A DNA stretch of 64,000 bases from JAGQPD01 sp020426865 (GCA_041399065.1 JAWKTN010000002.1:1228704-1292703); one strand, 5' to 3'; counted from the first letter of the stretch, positions 9,388-19,638 are shown. Numbers and translations: made by a program. Notes: a model not told the origin generated them from the sequence alone.

Positions 9388-11526
9388 TCAAATCCAGTTT
9401 GCGGACCGCCGCCTCATTGCTGATGCGGCCTGTCCGAATAAGTCCCTCCAAATCGTGTAGTCAGCAGCGTCGACAACGCCGTTGTCATTCGCGTCCGCAG
9501 CCAGTTGGGTGGTCGATCCAAACGCGTCTTTCCAGATGGTGTAGTCGGCGGCGTCAACAAATCCATTCCCATTGTGATCACCCGGAAGACCCCACGTCTG
9601 CACGGCTCCGTCAATTGCCTTATAGCTCAATCGTGCGTGGATCGAACCTGCCACGGATACGGAATCTTGACTGCTTCCCGCACAAACAATCACGGGTGTC
9701 AAACTAGACGTGCTGATGACGTCAAAAACTGTGTCGCTGGCGCCGGCAATGACCTTGATGCTCCCCAATCCAGAGTAGTGTATGTGAGTGTATGCATCGT
9801 GTGATTCGACGAGATCATTCGTATATGGATTTCGCCAAGCATTCTCACTGACATACTCCACGGAACTGGCGCTGACCGTGAACTTCGGCTTAGAGAAGAA
9901 ATTGTCGTCAACTCCTCCCCATAGCTCCGGATCCTTGGGAAGATTCTCAATGATGATATCCCTATTGTCCGAATCGTCGAGAATCAAAGCTGTCTTGCCG
10001 GTACCATCAAGCGTGAGGTCTCCGACGCTTGAGTCTCGGAAATGGACGTGCACGACATCGATCTTGTCACTTGTTACCGTGAGCGCGTGCCCCGGGTTTC
10101 CCGTGATCGAGGAGGTGATACCCGACGTCACTGCGTGATCGTTGTATCTGTAATGCAATGTCGCGACGCCACCATTTCCGTTTGCTGGTTCCACCGAAGC
10201 CGTTGTAATGTTGGACAATTCGACGAATGTCGACGGCGTTTGAATTCGTTGCGAAGCAAGTGTCACCGGCGCAAAGCCAGTTGGGATCTTCACAACGACC
10301 TGGTCCGCCGCCAACTTCCGGGTCGTGTCACCGATAGGATCGTCGCAACTGAACTGATCGTTCGGGCTACAGACTCCTTGTCCGGCAGGAGGAACTTCGA
10401 CAGCGGGTCCGCCGTTGATGAAAACGGGTACGGTTACGGACTCGTTGAGAATAACGGAATCCCGATCGGAGCTTCCAATAATTCTGACTCGGGAAATGTG
10501 GTTGATCCTGTCCGAAAATACCGGCATTCCGTTAACTGCGATGTTCAACGTTCCATCCACCTGTTCCACATCAATGCGATCGTCCATTCCATCCTGCCCC
10601 ATCGGCTGCAGCCCCATGTTTAAAGTGACATCATGTAGTGTTGCACCAACACCGTCGACGAAACCTGTGAATCGTGCGACGCGAGTGGCAATGCCAATTG
10701 CGCCAAACTTCGCGAAACGGTCCGGCCGTAGATACGAATTGATTCCGGCAATTTTCCCATCGATAAAGTCAGGCCCTCCCGAATCGCCTTGCGCTACCAT
10801 ACTTTCAAAACCTGGCAGGCCTAGGTCTTCCGGCCGGTATCCTAAGGGCGTTACGTCATCAAAATCAAAACCGAGCCGATCAGTGGCCGTGTTGACATCG
10901 AAAATATTTTGGCCAAATCGGCGTTGTCCCCCGCTGTCTTCCCGAACGCCGTCGGTGCCGTTTCCCGTTAGTCCAAACCCTACCAGATCGAAGATCCTCC
11001 CGTGCTCGCCGTCGCCACGATATATGTCGTAGCGTTCTGCCGTCGCGGGAGCGACGGCCGGTAATCGGAACACCGCGATGTCGCTTCCGTGCTCATGATT
11101 CCCGTCCCACGATGATGGCAAGAAGATATTGTCGGAACTGATTTGTTGAACGATCGTTCTGACGGAACCATCGGCAGTTAGGAAATCAGTTTTGATTTGG
11201 AACACACCATGGTCGACGTGGCCATCTCCGATGTCGCCATTGTCGTGGTCGACGACGTGCGCCGCTGTGAGAACGTGCAAGCCATCCGATAGCAGAACTC
11301 CGGACGCCGTTCCACTGAAAAGGTTACTTGCGATTTGGACAACTCCATCAAATCCACTTCCTGTGGCCATGATAGGAGCGTCTCCGAACGGCCCAACCAC
11401 GAACATCCGACGATCTTCAAGTTCTTGAATGCCCAGATACGGCGATCGATGCGTCTGACAGCGATGTCTTGACTTCCGCACTCCGGAAATGCGCTGCAGC
11501 AATCTTAACCCAATGTGATTTTTCAC
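9388..11526 (-). CDS. secreted trypsin-like serine protease with dockerin-like tail
   Basis: The 712-residue protein starts with a basic leader carrying LGIQELEDRRMF, the LEDR-type motif found at the N-terminus of many planctomycete exported proteins. A chymotrypsin-fold domain follows (about 45-300) with the triad His in LTAAHVVD, Asp in GSDIAVFRLP and Ser in QGDSGGPDF. The middle (about 300-630) looks like beta-rich adhesive sequence. The end has two dockerin-type EF-hand-like units, DHNGNGFVDAADYTIW and DANDNGVVDAADYTIW, likely calcium-binding. The product is probably exported and attached or displayed. No operon partner. Confidence 0.85.
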   Translation of the reverse strand: MKNHIGLRLLQRISGVRKSRHRCQTHRSPYLGIQELEDRRMFVVGPFGDAPIMATGSGFDGVVQIASNLFSGTASGVLLSDGLHVLTAAHVVDHDNGDIGDGHVDHGVFQIKTDFLTADGSVRTIVQQISSDNIFLPSSWDGNHEHGSDIAVFRLPAVAPATAERYDIYRGDGEHGRIFDLVGFGLTGNGTDGVREDSGGQRRFGQNIFDVNTATDRLGFDFDDVTPLGYRPEDLGLPGFESMVAQGDSGGPDFIDGKIAGINSYLRPDRFAKFGAIGIATRVARFTGFVDGVGATLHDVTLNMGLQPMGQDGMDDRIDVEQVDGTLNIAVNGMPVFSDRINHISRVRIIGSSDRDSVILNESVTVPVFINGGPAVEVPPAGQGVCSPNDQFSCDDPIGDTTRKLAADQVVVKIPTGFAPVTLASQRIQTPSTFVELSNITTASVEPANGNGGVATLHYRYNDHAVTSGITSSITGNPGHALTVTSDKIDVVHVHFRDSSVGDLTLDGTGKTALILDDSDNRDIIIENLPKDPELWGGVDDNFFSKPKFTVSASSVEYVSENAWRNPYTNDLVESHDAYTHIHYSGLGSIKVIAGASDTVFDVISTSSLTPVIVCAGSSQDSVSVAGSIHARLSYKAIDGAVQTWGLPGDHNGNGFVDAADYTIWKDAFGSTTQLAADANDNGVVDAADYTIWRDLFGQAASAMRRRSANWI

Positions 11527-11701
11527 AATCCGTTCTCCTGCAGTCCCTGTACCAACGGCAACGCCAAGGCAGCCTCCACACTTGAAAGGCGGAACGGGAG
11601 GCCGCCTCGGAAGTTCCCGGTGAATGTTATGAAATAACGATCTAAAGCCTGTTGAGAAAAACTCGCAATTGCCCCCAGCGGAAGGGTGCGGTACGGCTTT
11701 T

Positions 11702-12688
11702 TTAGGGTTTCTTCGTCACGCCCCGGCGATTTCGTCGATACCAGAAGAACCCTGTTAGCCCGAGCATGACAGTGCCGATACCCGGTTCGGGAACGGGCGT
11801 CGCGACAAATCCGTGTCCTTGTCCATTCGCATCTTCATAGTATCCAGCCAACCGTCCCGCGGCGTCGATGTCGTAGACCTCCGTCCAGGTCGAGCCGAGA
11901 ACGTCGATGACGGTGTAACTGCCATTGTAGACGAAACCATGGGAAGTGCCGTTGGCGTCGAAAAATAGACCGGCGACGTCGCCCGCCTCGTTGATCCCCT
12001 GGGCTACGGTGATCCCATCGGCTCCGGGCGCATCCAGTTGCGTGTAGCTTCCCTGCGACCGAATGAATCCGTGCCGCACCCCATCGCTGGTGACGTAATT
12101 ACCGACGACATCGTCGACATCGTTAATCCCCATGGCGACTGTAGCGGTTGAACCGGGAACGGAAATGGTTTCGTACTGGCTACCGTCATAGTGGAATCCG
12201 AATCGCGTACCACTCCCGTCGCGATAGGACCCAACGACATGGCCCGCTTCGTTGATCGACAACGCTTGCGCGAACGCCGAACCGGCGAAGGGGACCAATT
12301 CCGTGAAAGTATTTCCGCTGCGCAGATAGGCGTTTCCCACTGGTGGCGGACCGGCTGGATTGTAGTACAGCCCGACAACTTGTCCCGCACTGTTACCGCC
12401 GTTGGCCGAGGTGTAACCTTGCGCGCTGGGATGATCGAACACCGTGTAGTTGCCACCATCCAAGATGAACGCGTGGGTCACTCCTCCGGCATCTGTGTAG
12501 TCTCCCACCAGTTTGCCGTCGGGCACAAACCCGTTAATGTCCGTGGAAGTACTTGCCGGATAGTCAATCGTTTGAAACGTATAGTTAGCGTTGGCGAACC
12601 TGAAGCCGATGGTGAAATAGGCACTGAAGAACGCGACGACCACACACATTGAGGTTTTCATGAAGACACTCCCAAGAGAAATAGACAC
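11702..12688 (-). CDS. HAF-repeat PEP-CTERM exported protein
   Basis: The 328-residue protein has a signal-like hydrophobic N-terminus (about 8-30) and five or six repeats of the HAF type (GVTHAFILDGG, GVRHGFIRSQG, GTSHGFVYNG, GQGHGFVATP). It ends with a PEP-CTERM sorting signal: VPEPGIGTVMLGLTGFF followed by WYRRNRR. PEP-CTERM proteins are processed by an exosortase and retained at or beyond the outer membrane. The repeats carry no known catalytic residues. Together with the dockerin proteins on either side it forms a small cell-surface cluster. Confidence 0.85.
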   Translation of the reverse strand: MSISLGSVFMKTSMCVVVAFFSAYFTIGFRFANANYTFQTIDYPASTSTDINGFVPDGKLVGDYTDAGGVTHAFILDGGNYTVFDHPSAQGYTSANGGNSAGQVVGLYYNPAGPPPVGNAYLRSGNTFTELVPFAGSAFAQALSINEAGHVVGSYRDGSGTRFGFHYDGSQYETISVPGSTATVAMGINDVDDVVGNYVTSDGVRHGFIRSQGSYTQLDAPGADGITVAQGINEAGDVAGLFFDANGTSHGFVYNGSYTVIDVLGSTWTEVYDIDAAGRLAGYYEDANGQGHGFVATPVPEPGIGTVMLGLTGFFWYRRNRRGVTKKP

Positions 12689-12726
12689 ATTCGAAGATCA
12701 CTCGTTGACACCGAGATGACACGTCC

Positions 12727-12810
12727 TAGTGCATTGTCAAACCTAAACTGGGGGAACCGTGGGCTAACGCCCTGCGGTTGATCCAAGAACCAGGGTTTGA
12801 CAATGCACTA
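12727..12810. mobile_element. 84-bp MITE with 17-bp perfect inverted ends
   Basis: TAGTGCATTGTCAAACC at 12727-12743 is perfectly inverted at 12794-12810, with TA at each tip. The core contains GGGCTAACGCCCTGCGG. It sits three bases past the stop of the surface-protein gene at 12814 and could also act as an RNA hairpin. A related element is at 63354-63460. Confidence 0.75.
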
Positions 12811-12813
12811 CCG

Positions 12814-15273
12814 CTATGATGCAGCGATCGACCGGCTTCGTCCGAGTCGCACAACGCGTACGATCAGAAACAATAGGCAACCACCGGCGGCTGGTTCCGG
12901 CACGCTTTGAAAACGCGACGTGGCACTGGCGACGGCTCCAAAATTGTCTTTCCAGACCGTATAGTCCGCGGCGTCGATCACACCGTTGCCACTGCCGTCG
13001 GCGTCCAGGTCGCTGGTCGAGCCAAAGTGGTCTTTCCACACGGTGTAATCGGCGGCATCGACGACACCGTTGTGGTTGTAATCACCGGCCAAGACGCTGT
13101 GGGCCAACAGGTCGACCAGCGTCGGTGCGAAGCCCTGCTGCTGATACATTAGCCATAAAGTCTGATCGCCGGTAAGCTGGCTTACGTCGAAATTGACATG
13201 CGTATCGAAATCCTGCGCGTTCATGCGATTGTCGTAGAACGTGAGTTCTCCGAACTGGCGAGGTTGATCATGGTAGAAGCCGTCCAACGCGTACTGCATC
13301 GCTTTGGACGTCGGGTCGACCCGCGCGGGAACCGTATCACCGGCGTCTAGCTGGAACAGTGGTCCATTGACAAGTTTGCCATTCGAGTCGCCGACGAACA
13401 CCGCGTAAAGGTTCACGGCCTGAAGGTCCAGTACGATACTGCCGTCTTCCGAGACTGTGCCCGCTGCGGAGGGCTCGGGCGCGCTGGGGATAGGTTCAAG
13501 ATTTTGGCTGAGTTTCGTCCCATCCCCGACAAGGTCGACCCAATGGTCGCCGCTATAATCACCTTGGCTCCATACGCCGTATGCCCCCAAATCAAAAAGA
13601 GCCACATCGCGTAAGTTGAACAAGCTGTCCAGATCCGTGTCGCCGGCCTGTCCTTGATAGAAAGCAAGCCGCACGTCGCCGGCGTCATTGTCGTAGATCA
13701 GTTCGTTACCAAACGAGATGCCTTTCTCAAATAGGTTGGGCGAAGTGACATTGCGAAACGTACCGTTGAGTGTGGCGGCGTCGATGATCGTGACCTCGTG
13801 ATAGCCCGGTGTGATTTGCGAGTTGTCTTCCACGGTGAGGTAAAAGTCGCCGTTGGCGATATCAGCAGTGCCTCCCACTACAAGCGGCGAGTGGGTGTCT
13901 GCCGAGATATCGGCGACGAGCCGTGGGAGATTTGCACCGGGCATGAAGTCGGGCATGCTGGGGGCGTGGGCGTTCATGATGAAGTTGCCGCTGACGTTGG
14001 CGGTGACGTCCGGGCCGTGGATACGTAGCTCCGCGCGATTATTCACTTGATTAGCAAAATCCGTATACAGCAGTCGGAGGTCCTGAATGTGCGAATTTGT
14101 CGGCGTGACGATCGTGGAGCCATCGGCTGCTTCGTCTGAAAGTTGGGGAGCATCTTTCCCCACCGTGAAGGTCGCATGGTCGCGCAGATCAAGAAAAGAA
14201 TCGACATTATCACCGCCTGCTCCCAGTCCAGGGCCGATCGTTAAGCCGGTCGTATCGCCTGCCGCTCGTCCGTAATAGTCGACAGAAAAACGACCGAAGT
14301 CGGCCACTGAAATCCCATTCAATCCCGAGTTGCGGCCGATAGCGTTTTGCTGAGTTGTGTCACCCGGCGTCCATTCGGTGTTTCCCTCGCCCGCCAGCGT
14401 GTCAAACAGGCGCAATTGACCATGACCACCAATCGCGATACTGGAGTTTGTACCTTGTAGCTGCAATGATCGAGCATTCAATTGCGCGTTATCATTAATC
14501 GTCACTCGATCAGGCGAGAAGAAATCCTGGGTCTGTAGTTTGAAGGCACCCTGATCGCTGAAACCGTCGGCATCACCGACGCCGCGGCTGTTGCCCGATG
14601 TTAGGACGGCATTACCGCTCAGGTGTAGTTCGTTTGACGAGGACGGTTTTTTCGCGTTGCCGAGACTTACTTCACGGCCGACGGATAGTCGGGCGTTATC
14701 CGACATGTTCAACGTAGCCTTGCCAAAGTCATAGGAAAACCAAAGACTACTGTCGATTTGAAGATTCGCGTTGCTCTGCAAATTGAGTGCACCACTCGCG
14801 TTGTCGTTGGCAATCAGCATGATTGATCCGCCTCCTGGGTACGCGTACCGCGAGACTCCGGCTGGTCGTTCAAAGTTGCCGAGCTGCACGTGGGACTCAC
14901 TGGAGAGTGTTAGAACGTTCCCCGCGCCCGCCACTGCCAACGGGTTTCCGTTACCGGGTATTTGCAGAACGGCGTCGCTGGCGTCGCGGTTGAGGGTCAG
15001 ATGAGCGCCATTGACCAGCGATATCCCGGCGAGACTGTCCGTCCCGGACTGGGGAGCCATCGTGACCGCTGCGGCGTCGATCCCAGGATACGCCGTTGCC
15101 GCATTGGGCACACCGGAACTCCAATTGCCCGCATCGGCCCAGTTGTCCGTGCCCGCGGCACCTGTCCAAAACATGTTTTCCTGGCCAGTCCACTGCGCGT
15201 GACTTGTCGTTGAAACGCAGCAGATGCCAGCGCTTACGATCACGAACATCAATCCAGCTCGTACATGACACAT
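12814..15273 (-). CDS. large beta-rich surface protein, dockerin-like plus PEP-CTERM
   Basis: The 819-residue protein has a signal peptide (about 1-27, cleavage likely after SHA) and then FWTGAAGTDNWADAGNWSSG, typical of autotransporter-like beta-solenoid passenger repeats in planctomycetes. The middle is a long beta-rich region. Near the C-terminus are two dockerin-type repeats (DYNHNGVVDAADYTVW and SGNGVIDAADYTVW), then SVPEPAAGGCLLFLIV and a basic end, a PEP-CTERM signal. Carrying both tags suggests surface anchoring by exosortase plus calcium-dependent contacts. No enzyme domain is recognised. Confidence 0.8.
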   Translation of the reverse strand: MCHVRAGLMFVIVSAGICCVSTTSHAQWTGQENMFWTGAAGTDNWADAGNWSSGVPNAATAYPGIDAAAVTMAPQSGTDSLAGISLVNGAHLTLNRDASDAVLQIPGNGNPLAVAGAGNVLTLSSESHVQLGNFERPAGVSRYAYPGGGSIMLIANDNASGALNLQSNANLQIDSSLWFSYDFGKATLNMSDNARLSVGREVSLGNAKKPSSSNELHLSGNAVLTSGNSRGVGDADGFSDQGAFKLQTQDFFSPDRVTINDNAQLNARSLQLQGTNSSIAIGGHGQLRLFDTLAGEGNTEWTPGDTTQQNAIGRNSGLNGISVADFGRFSVDYYGRAAGDTTGLTIGPGLGAGGDNVDSFLDLRDHATFTVGKDAPQLSDEAADGSTIVTPTNSHIQDLRLLYTDFANQVNNRAELRIHGPDVTANVSGNFIMNAHAPSMPDFMPGANLPRLVADISADTHSPLVVGGTADIANGDFYLTVEDNSQITPGYHEVTIIDAATLNGTFRNVTSPNLFEKGISFGNELIYDNDAGDVRLAFYQGQAGDTDLDSLFNLRDVALFDLGAYGVWSQGDYSGDHWVDLVGDGTKLSQNLEPIPSAPEPSAAGTVSEDGSIVLDLQAVNLYAVFVGDSNGKLVNGPLFQLDAGDTVPARVDPTSKAMQYALDGFYHDQPRQFGELTFYDNRMNAQDFDTHVNFDVSQLTGDQTLWLMYQQQGFAPTLVDLLAHSVLAGDYNHNGVVDAADYTVWKDHFGSTSDLDADGSGNGVIDAADYTVWKDNFGAVASATSRFQSVPEPAAGGCLLFLIVRVVRLGRSRSIAAS

Positions 15274-15463
15274 CCCGATTCTCCAGCAATATTGCGTTAC
15301 CCAGTGTCCGTCACACGGATGATTTGTACTCGACAGGGCGGCGATTACTATCCCGGTTTTCCGGGATGGCAGGAGGAAGATTCCCGGCCTACCGGCAGGC
15401 GCGCCACGGTCGCTAGATTACCTATTGCGCAGAGAGTGCCGTTGGCAACCGAGAAATAGAAAT

Positions 15464-18400
15464 TTAGAGCCGGGCACGAGATGGGGATGCCGGTGGATCG
15501 CTCCAATTGAGCCCTAGTTCGTCCAGTTGATGCCGAATGGCGCGCAAGTCCCACACATAAAGCATGCCATTGTGCACACCCATCGCGATCAACCGGCTGC
15601 CGTCCGGCGCGAAGCACTGCGGCGCAAGCGATGTTTCCTCCGCGACGCTGAGGTACGCCACTTCTTTGCCGGTCTCGGGCACGAGCAACCGGATTCGATG
15701 TCCCTGAACCGCCATCAGCCGCGACGTGGGATCGAAGGCGATGGCCGCGATCCCGGAACCCTCCACTGGGCCTGGGGTTGGCATCGGCTGCCACGTGCCG
15801 ACTCGCCAGACTCGAACACTTTCGGGAAACGTGCTTGAGGATACCGCAAGCCAATTTCCATCCGGACTGAATTGGGGCGCCCCTTCTCCTTGCCAGAGGT
15901 CGATCACCCGCGAACCTGTCACCGAGTCCCAAACAGTTATTGTGTCGGGCAGAATGTCGCGATTCACACGCCAGCTGATACTTCCCGTCGCCACGTACTT
16001 ACCATCGGGACTGACCGACGTATGCCGCACATCGAATTGGGGCCCCAATTCTAAATCGTGATAGATCGTTCCATCGGATTCGTCTCGAAGGAAAACGTGG
16101 GCGCCCCCCTTCGAGATCCCGCTTTGCCAAGGAGTCGCGATCACCCGGCCGTCTCGGCTGGCTGCCCAATTTCCCAGCCCCCGGAAAAATGTTGGCTGCG
16201 AATGGCCATCTTTTGATGGCTCGCGCAGCGACTGTGCGGCGCCCAGTGTGATGGTCGGCAATCCTGATTGATCATGATGAATCGGCCAGCGGGAAACACC
16301 TTCCATTGCATCCGCGTGCGTCACCAACGAGTTGTCTTCCAGGAACGCAAGGGGGATGCGGACGCCAGGAATCACCGATAGTTCCTCAAAGGTCTCCGCA
16401 TCCATAATTACCGTCCCCTTTTTGGCGGTGGCCGCTATTAGCCGCCCATCCAGGGAGACGAGTGCCCTCGGGAATCCATTTTCCGTCATCGAATCAAGTG
16501 GAACGCGGCGAAGCTCGAGGCGATCGGCGTGATGCAACAAACGTACTCGTGGATAGCCGCCGCCAAAGCATGCCAGCAACTGATCGTCAGCGCCGAAATG
16601 AGATCTCCCTTGTCCAGCTTCAGGACCATCCCAGATAAGTAGTCCTGATGGGATTTCGAATAACTGATACCGGAATCGTTCGAACACGACGAGCCGATCA
16701 CCACGGTGATTGAATACGACTTGATCAACGCCGTCGGACGTGGGACGAACGAGCGGTGTCTTTTCTGTCTGTCGCGCGACATCCCAGCGAAACACCTGTG
16801 GCCCGTGCTCATCCACGGCGACCAATTCCGAACCATCCGGACGCCACGCAATCGGCGTCGCTCCTGTTCGCTTCCATTGACTTACCTCCTCGCCGTTGTC
16901 CCACCGAATCAGGTGAATCCCGGTCGCCTTCTGTACGGCCACGATGGGTTGTGAGGGATGAAATACGACACGCCAGGTAAGACCCGAGTCGATCGGCGTT
17001 GACGCATCGCGTCCGGTTTCTACATTCAGAATATGGATTTCATTCCCTAACCGCCTTTTCGTGTCGCCACCCTCTTCCGATCGGCGCAGAATGACACCAA
17101 GATGCGCGCTGTCAGAGGTGAACGATGTGACGCCAAGAACCGGTTGCATCAATTCAAATGTCAGGCGTGGATCCTTGTTCGACACATCCCACATTCGCAA
17201 CCGTTCGCCCTGCTGGCCCGATCCACGCTGCATTACGTACTTACCGTCGGGACTGAAGACGACGTCCCAAGGGTCGAACTGGGTTTGTGGACTAGGGCTG
17301 GGAATCTGCACGAGTTCCCGATGATCGGTGTCACGATGGATAGTAACACTGCCGTTAGGGTTCCCCCGTGCATAACGTCCCAGATTTGCGTTAAAACAAA
17401 TCGCGGATGTTCCCGGCGGAAACGCGTCCAAGATCCGACCGTATTCCACATCTGGTAGCGAAATAGCCGCAATGGCCTCGTTTCGCAGCGGTGACACTTC
17501 GCTTTCGGGCAGGTTCAAGTCCTGTGCCAGTGACGCTGCCTGACGAATCACCCGCAACGTCTCAAAACGCCGGCCAATGCGGTGGCCCCCCATCCATCGC
17601 GCGTGGGCTTGTGCAATAAGCGAATGGAATAGCTGTGCGCGCGACTCACGTTGCGTTTGCTGTGTTTGGTTGAGGAGCACGTGGACGCGGGCAGAATGGA
17701 TCACGGAAATCACCAATAGGGCTGACAGCAATGAACCCGCGATGCCCATCAACGTGGCAGACACTTTATTGCGACGACACCAGCGCCAGACGTGGTCCCA
17801 GACACGGATGTGTCTCGCCAAAATCGGGCGGCCGCTTAGGAAGCGGTCCAATTCATCGGCCAGCGCGCTGGCACGAGGGTATCTCTGGGCAGCTTCGGGC
17901 GCCATTGCCTTGCGTATGATCGTCTCCAAGTCGCGGGGAATGCGGGGATCGATGCGGGTTGGCGCGGTCGGTATGGTGTTGAGAATCTGATCCACTAGCC
18001 GCGCTCGCGTGCTTCCGTCGAATGCCGGCCGCGCGGTCAACAGCTCATACAACGTGACCCCAAGACTATAGACATCTCCCCGCTGGTCGACGTGTCCCTC
18101 AAATCTTTCGGGTGGCATATAGCGAAGCGTACCGACAACATCTCCGGTGGCAGTCAGTTCCACGTGTCCCTCGACCAGCGCGACACCGAAGTCGCTGATC
18201 CATACGTTGCCACGGTCGTCAATCAGTAAGTTCGACGGCTTAATATCGCGATGAATCACTCCCGCTTCATGAGCATGTGCGAGGGCGTCGGCGACCTGTT
18301 TCCCGACCAATGCCACCTGCCGATAGAAGTTGACCCGCGACTTCGTCGCATCATATCGCAAGGCAGCGTTGCTTGAGTCGTCTGACGATGCACGCAACGG

Positions 18401-18913
18401 CTGGCCGTCGATCAATTGCATCGCATAGTAGTACAGGTCCTCCGTCTCCCCCACGGCAAATACCGGTACAATATTCGGATGGCGCAGGCTTGCCATCACC
18501 TGTGCTTCACGGCGAAAGCGGTCCAATTGTCGGCGATCGCCGACGAGTGATTTCGGCAGGACCTTCAATGCGACACGGCGTGCGAGCGGATCCTGGACCG
18601 CTTCATAGACGACGCCCATGCCACCGCGGCCAAGCTCACGGAGGACCCGATAATCCCCCAATTGATCTTTTTCGCCCAGTTGCCAAGTTGCGGTGTGCGC
18701 TCGCGCAACGTGCGCTGCCGATGCACTCCCCGGCGACTCAACAAATAGGAGAGTGGAGAACAATTCGCGGATTTCGCGGGCCAATTCGGGAATGCGTGCG
18801 ACGTAGTCGTCGATGGAAGGGGACTCGCCGCGACGGAGCTGCTGCGTGAATTCGTGTGCCAGTTCGCTTAGCCGGTAATCATCGTCTGCCGAGCGGTCAG
18901 TGAAGTCGTTCAT
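15464..18913 (-). CDS. Ser/Thr protein kinase with C-terminal WD40-like propeller
   Basis: The 1149-residue protein has a kinase domain at about residues 80-350: LGRGGMGVVYEA glycine loop, VALKVLPK, HRDIKPSNLLI, SDFGVALV and MPPERFEGH. A membrane segment (about 385-405) precedes a long region of WD40-like repeats such as VVFSPDGKYVM, SVSPDGKYVATG and PQFSPDGNWLAVSS. This is the standard planctomycete kinase-WD40 architecture, with a cytoplasmic kinase and a propeller on the other side of the membrane. The ECF sigma gene lies 56 bases upstream on the same strand, the same order as at the window's left end. Confidence 0.95.
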   Translation of the reverse strand: MNDFTDRSADDDYRLSELAHEFTQQLRRGESPSIDDYVARIPELAREIRELFSTLLFVESPGSASAAHVARAHTATWQLGEKDQLGDYRVLRELGRGGMGVVYEAVQDPLARRVALKVLPKSLVGDRRQLDRFRREAQVMASLRHPNIVPVFAVGETEDLYYYAMQLIDGQPLRASSDDSSNAALRYDATKSRVNFYRQVALVGKQVADALAHAHEAGVIHRDIKPSNLLIDDRGNVWISDFGVALVEGHVELTATGDVVGTLRYMPPERFEGHVDQRGDVYSLGVTLYELLTARPAFDGSTRARLVDQILNTIPTAPTRIDPRIPRDLETIIRKAMAPEAAQRYPRASALADELDRFLSGRPILARHIRVWDHVWRWCRRNKVSATLMGIAGSLLSALLVISVIHSARVHVLLNQTQQTQRESRAQLFHSLIAQAHARWMGGHRIGRRFETLRVIRQAASLAQDLNLPESEVSPLRNEAIAAISLPDVEYGRILDAFPPGTSAICFNANLGRYARGNPNGSVTIHRDTDHRELVQIPSPSPQTQFDPWDVVFSPDGKYVMQRGSGQQGERLRMWDVSNKDPRLTFELMQPVLGVTSFTSDSAHLGVILRRSEEGGDTKRRLGNEIHILNVETGRDASTPIDSGLTWRVVFHPSQPIVAVQKATGIHLIRWDNGEEVSQWKRTGATPIAWRPDGSELVAVDEHGPQVFRWDVARQTEKTPLVRPTSDGVDQVVFNHRGDRLVVFERFRYQLFEIPSGLLIWDGPEAGQGRSHFGADDQLLACFGGGYPRVRLLHHADRLELRRVPLDSMTENGFPRALVSLDGRLIAATAKKGTVIMDAETFEELSVIPGVRIPLAFLEDNSLVTHADAMEGVSRWPIHHDQSGLPTITLGAAQSLREPSKDGHSQPTFFRGLGNWAASRDGRVIATPWQSGISKGGAHVFLRDESDGTIYHDLELGPQFDVRHTSVSPDGKYVATGSISWRVNRDILPDTITVWDSVTGSRVIDLWQGEGAPQFSPDGNWLAVSSSTFPESVRVWRVGTWQPMPTPGPVEGSGIAAIAFDPTSRLMAVQGHRIRLLVPETGKEVAYLSVAEETSLAPQCFAPDGSRLIAMGVHNGMLYVWDLRAIRHQLDELGLNWSDPPASPSRARL

Positions 18914-18969
18914 GGACGTTCGCGACTCTGAGTTAAGAATTCGTCAGCGTCATGCTTACATCTTCCCTG

Positions 18970-19638
18970 CTAATTGCCCGCATCAGTCTCCCGACCAACC
19001 GCGGAACTCGGAAAGCCGCCCGGAAGTGACGCCAACGTCTCCCGAAGTCGCCGAATGGCTCTTACGTACCGCATGCCGGCCGCCTTGGAAGATACGCCGA
19101 GTACGACCGCGGTTTCCGTGGGTGACAAGTGTTCGTAATGCCGCAGCAGCAAAACCTCCCGATCCAGTTCATCCATGGAATCTAACACCTGCATCAAGCG
19201 ATTGTGATCTTCTTTTTTGGCGACGACGCGACTGGGAGAAGTCCCCTCATCGAGTAAGAGGTAACACAATTGGACACTCGTTTCATCGGACGCTGCGTGC
19301 CGCGGCGTCGTAACCTCGCGACGCAAGTCTCGCTTCTTGGTGCCGAGGTGGTGCCGTTGCAGTTCCAACAGCTTGTTTCGCGCAATTCCTCGCAGCCACA
19401 AATAGAACGGCATTTTCCCGGTCGTTTGGAATTCGGGCAGGTGACGCCAAGCCTCGGCGTAAACGTCTTGAAGAACGTCGTCAACGTCCAGTCGGCTCTG
19501 TAATCGTCGATCGAAACGCACCTGGATTAGTCGGTTCAGTCGCGCAGCGTGAAGATTTAGCAGGTGTCCCCAGCTTGCTTTGTCGCCGCCGCTGGCGCGT
19601 TCTAGAAGTCGTTGCGTATCGTCGCCGGGTGTGGTCAT
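18970..19638 (-). CDS. ECF-type RNA polymerase sigma factor
   Basis: I place the start at the ATG at 19638 (MTTPGDDTQRLLERA), since the upstream in-frame extension is not sigma-like. The 222-residue product has region 2 (about 20-100, with LDVDDVLQDVYAEAWRHL) and region 4 (ELDREVLLLRHYEHLSPTET, then AVVLGVSSKAAGMRYVRA). It resembles planctomycete ECF sigma factors paired with kinases. The kinase-WD40 gene follows after 56 bases. Confidence 0.9.
   Translation of the reverse strand: MTTPGDDTQRLLERASGGDKASWGHLLNLHAARLNRLIQVRFDRRLQSRLDVDDVLQDVYAEAWRHLPEFQTTGKMPFYLWLRGIARNKLLELQRHHLGTKKRDLRREVTTPRHAASDETSVQLCYLLLDEGTSPSRVVAKKEDHNRLMQVLDSMDELDREVLLLRHYEHLSPTETAVVLGVSSKAAGMRYVRAIRRLRETLASLPGGFPSSAVGRETDAGN

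Noticed and set aside
9201..9707. 168-codon plus-strand frame
   Set aside because: It overlaps the dockerin region of the protease in reverse and has no protein-like features.
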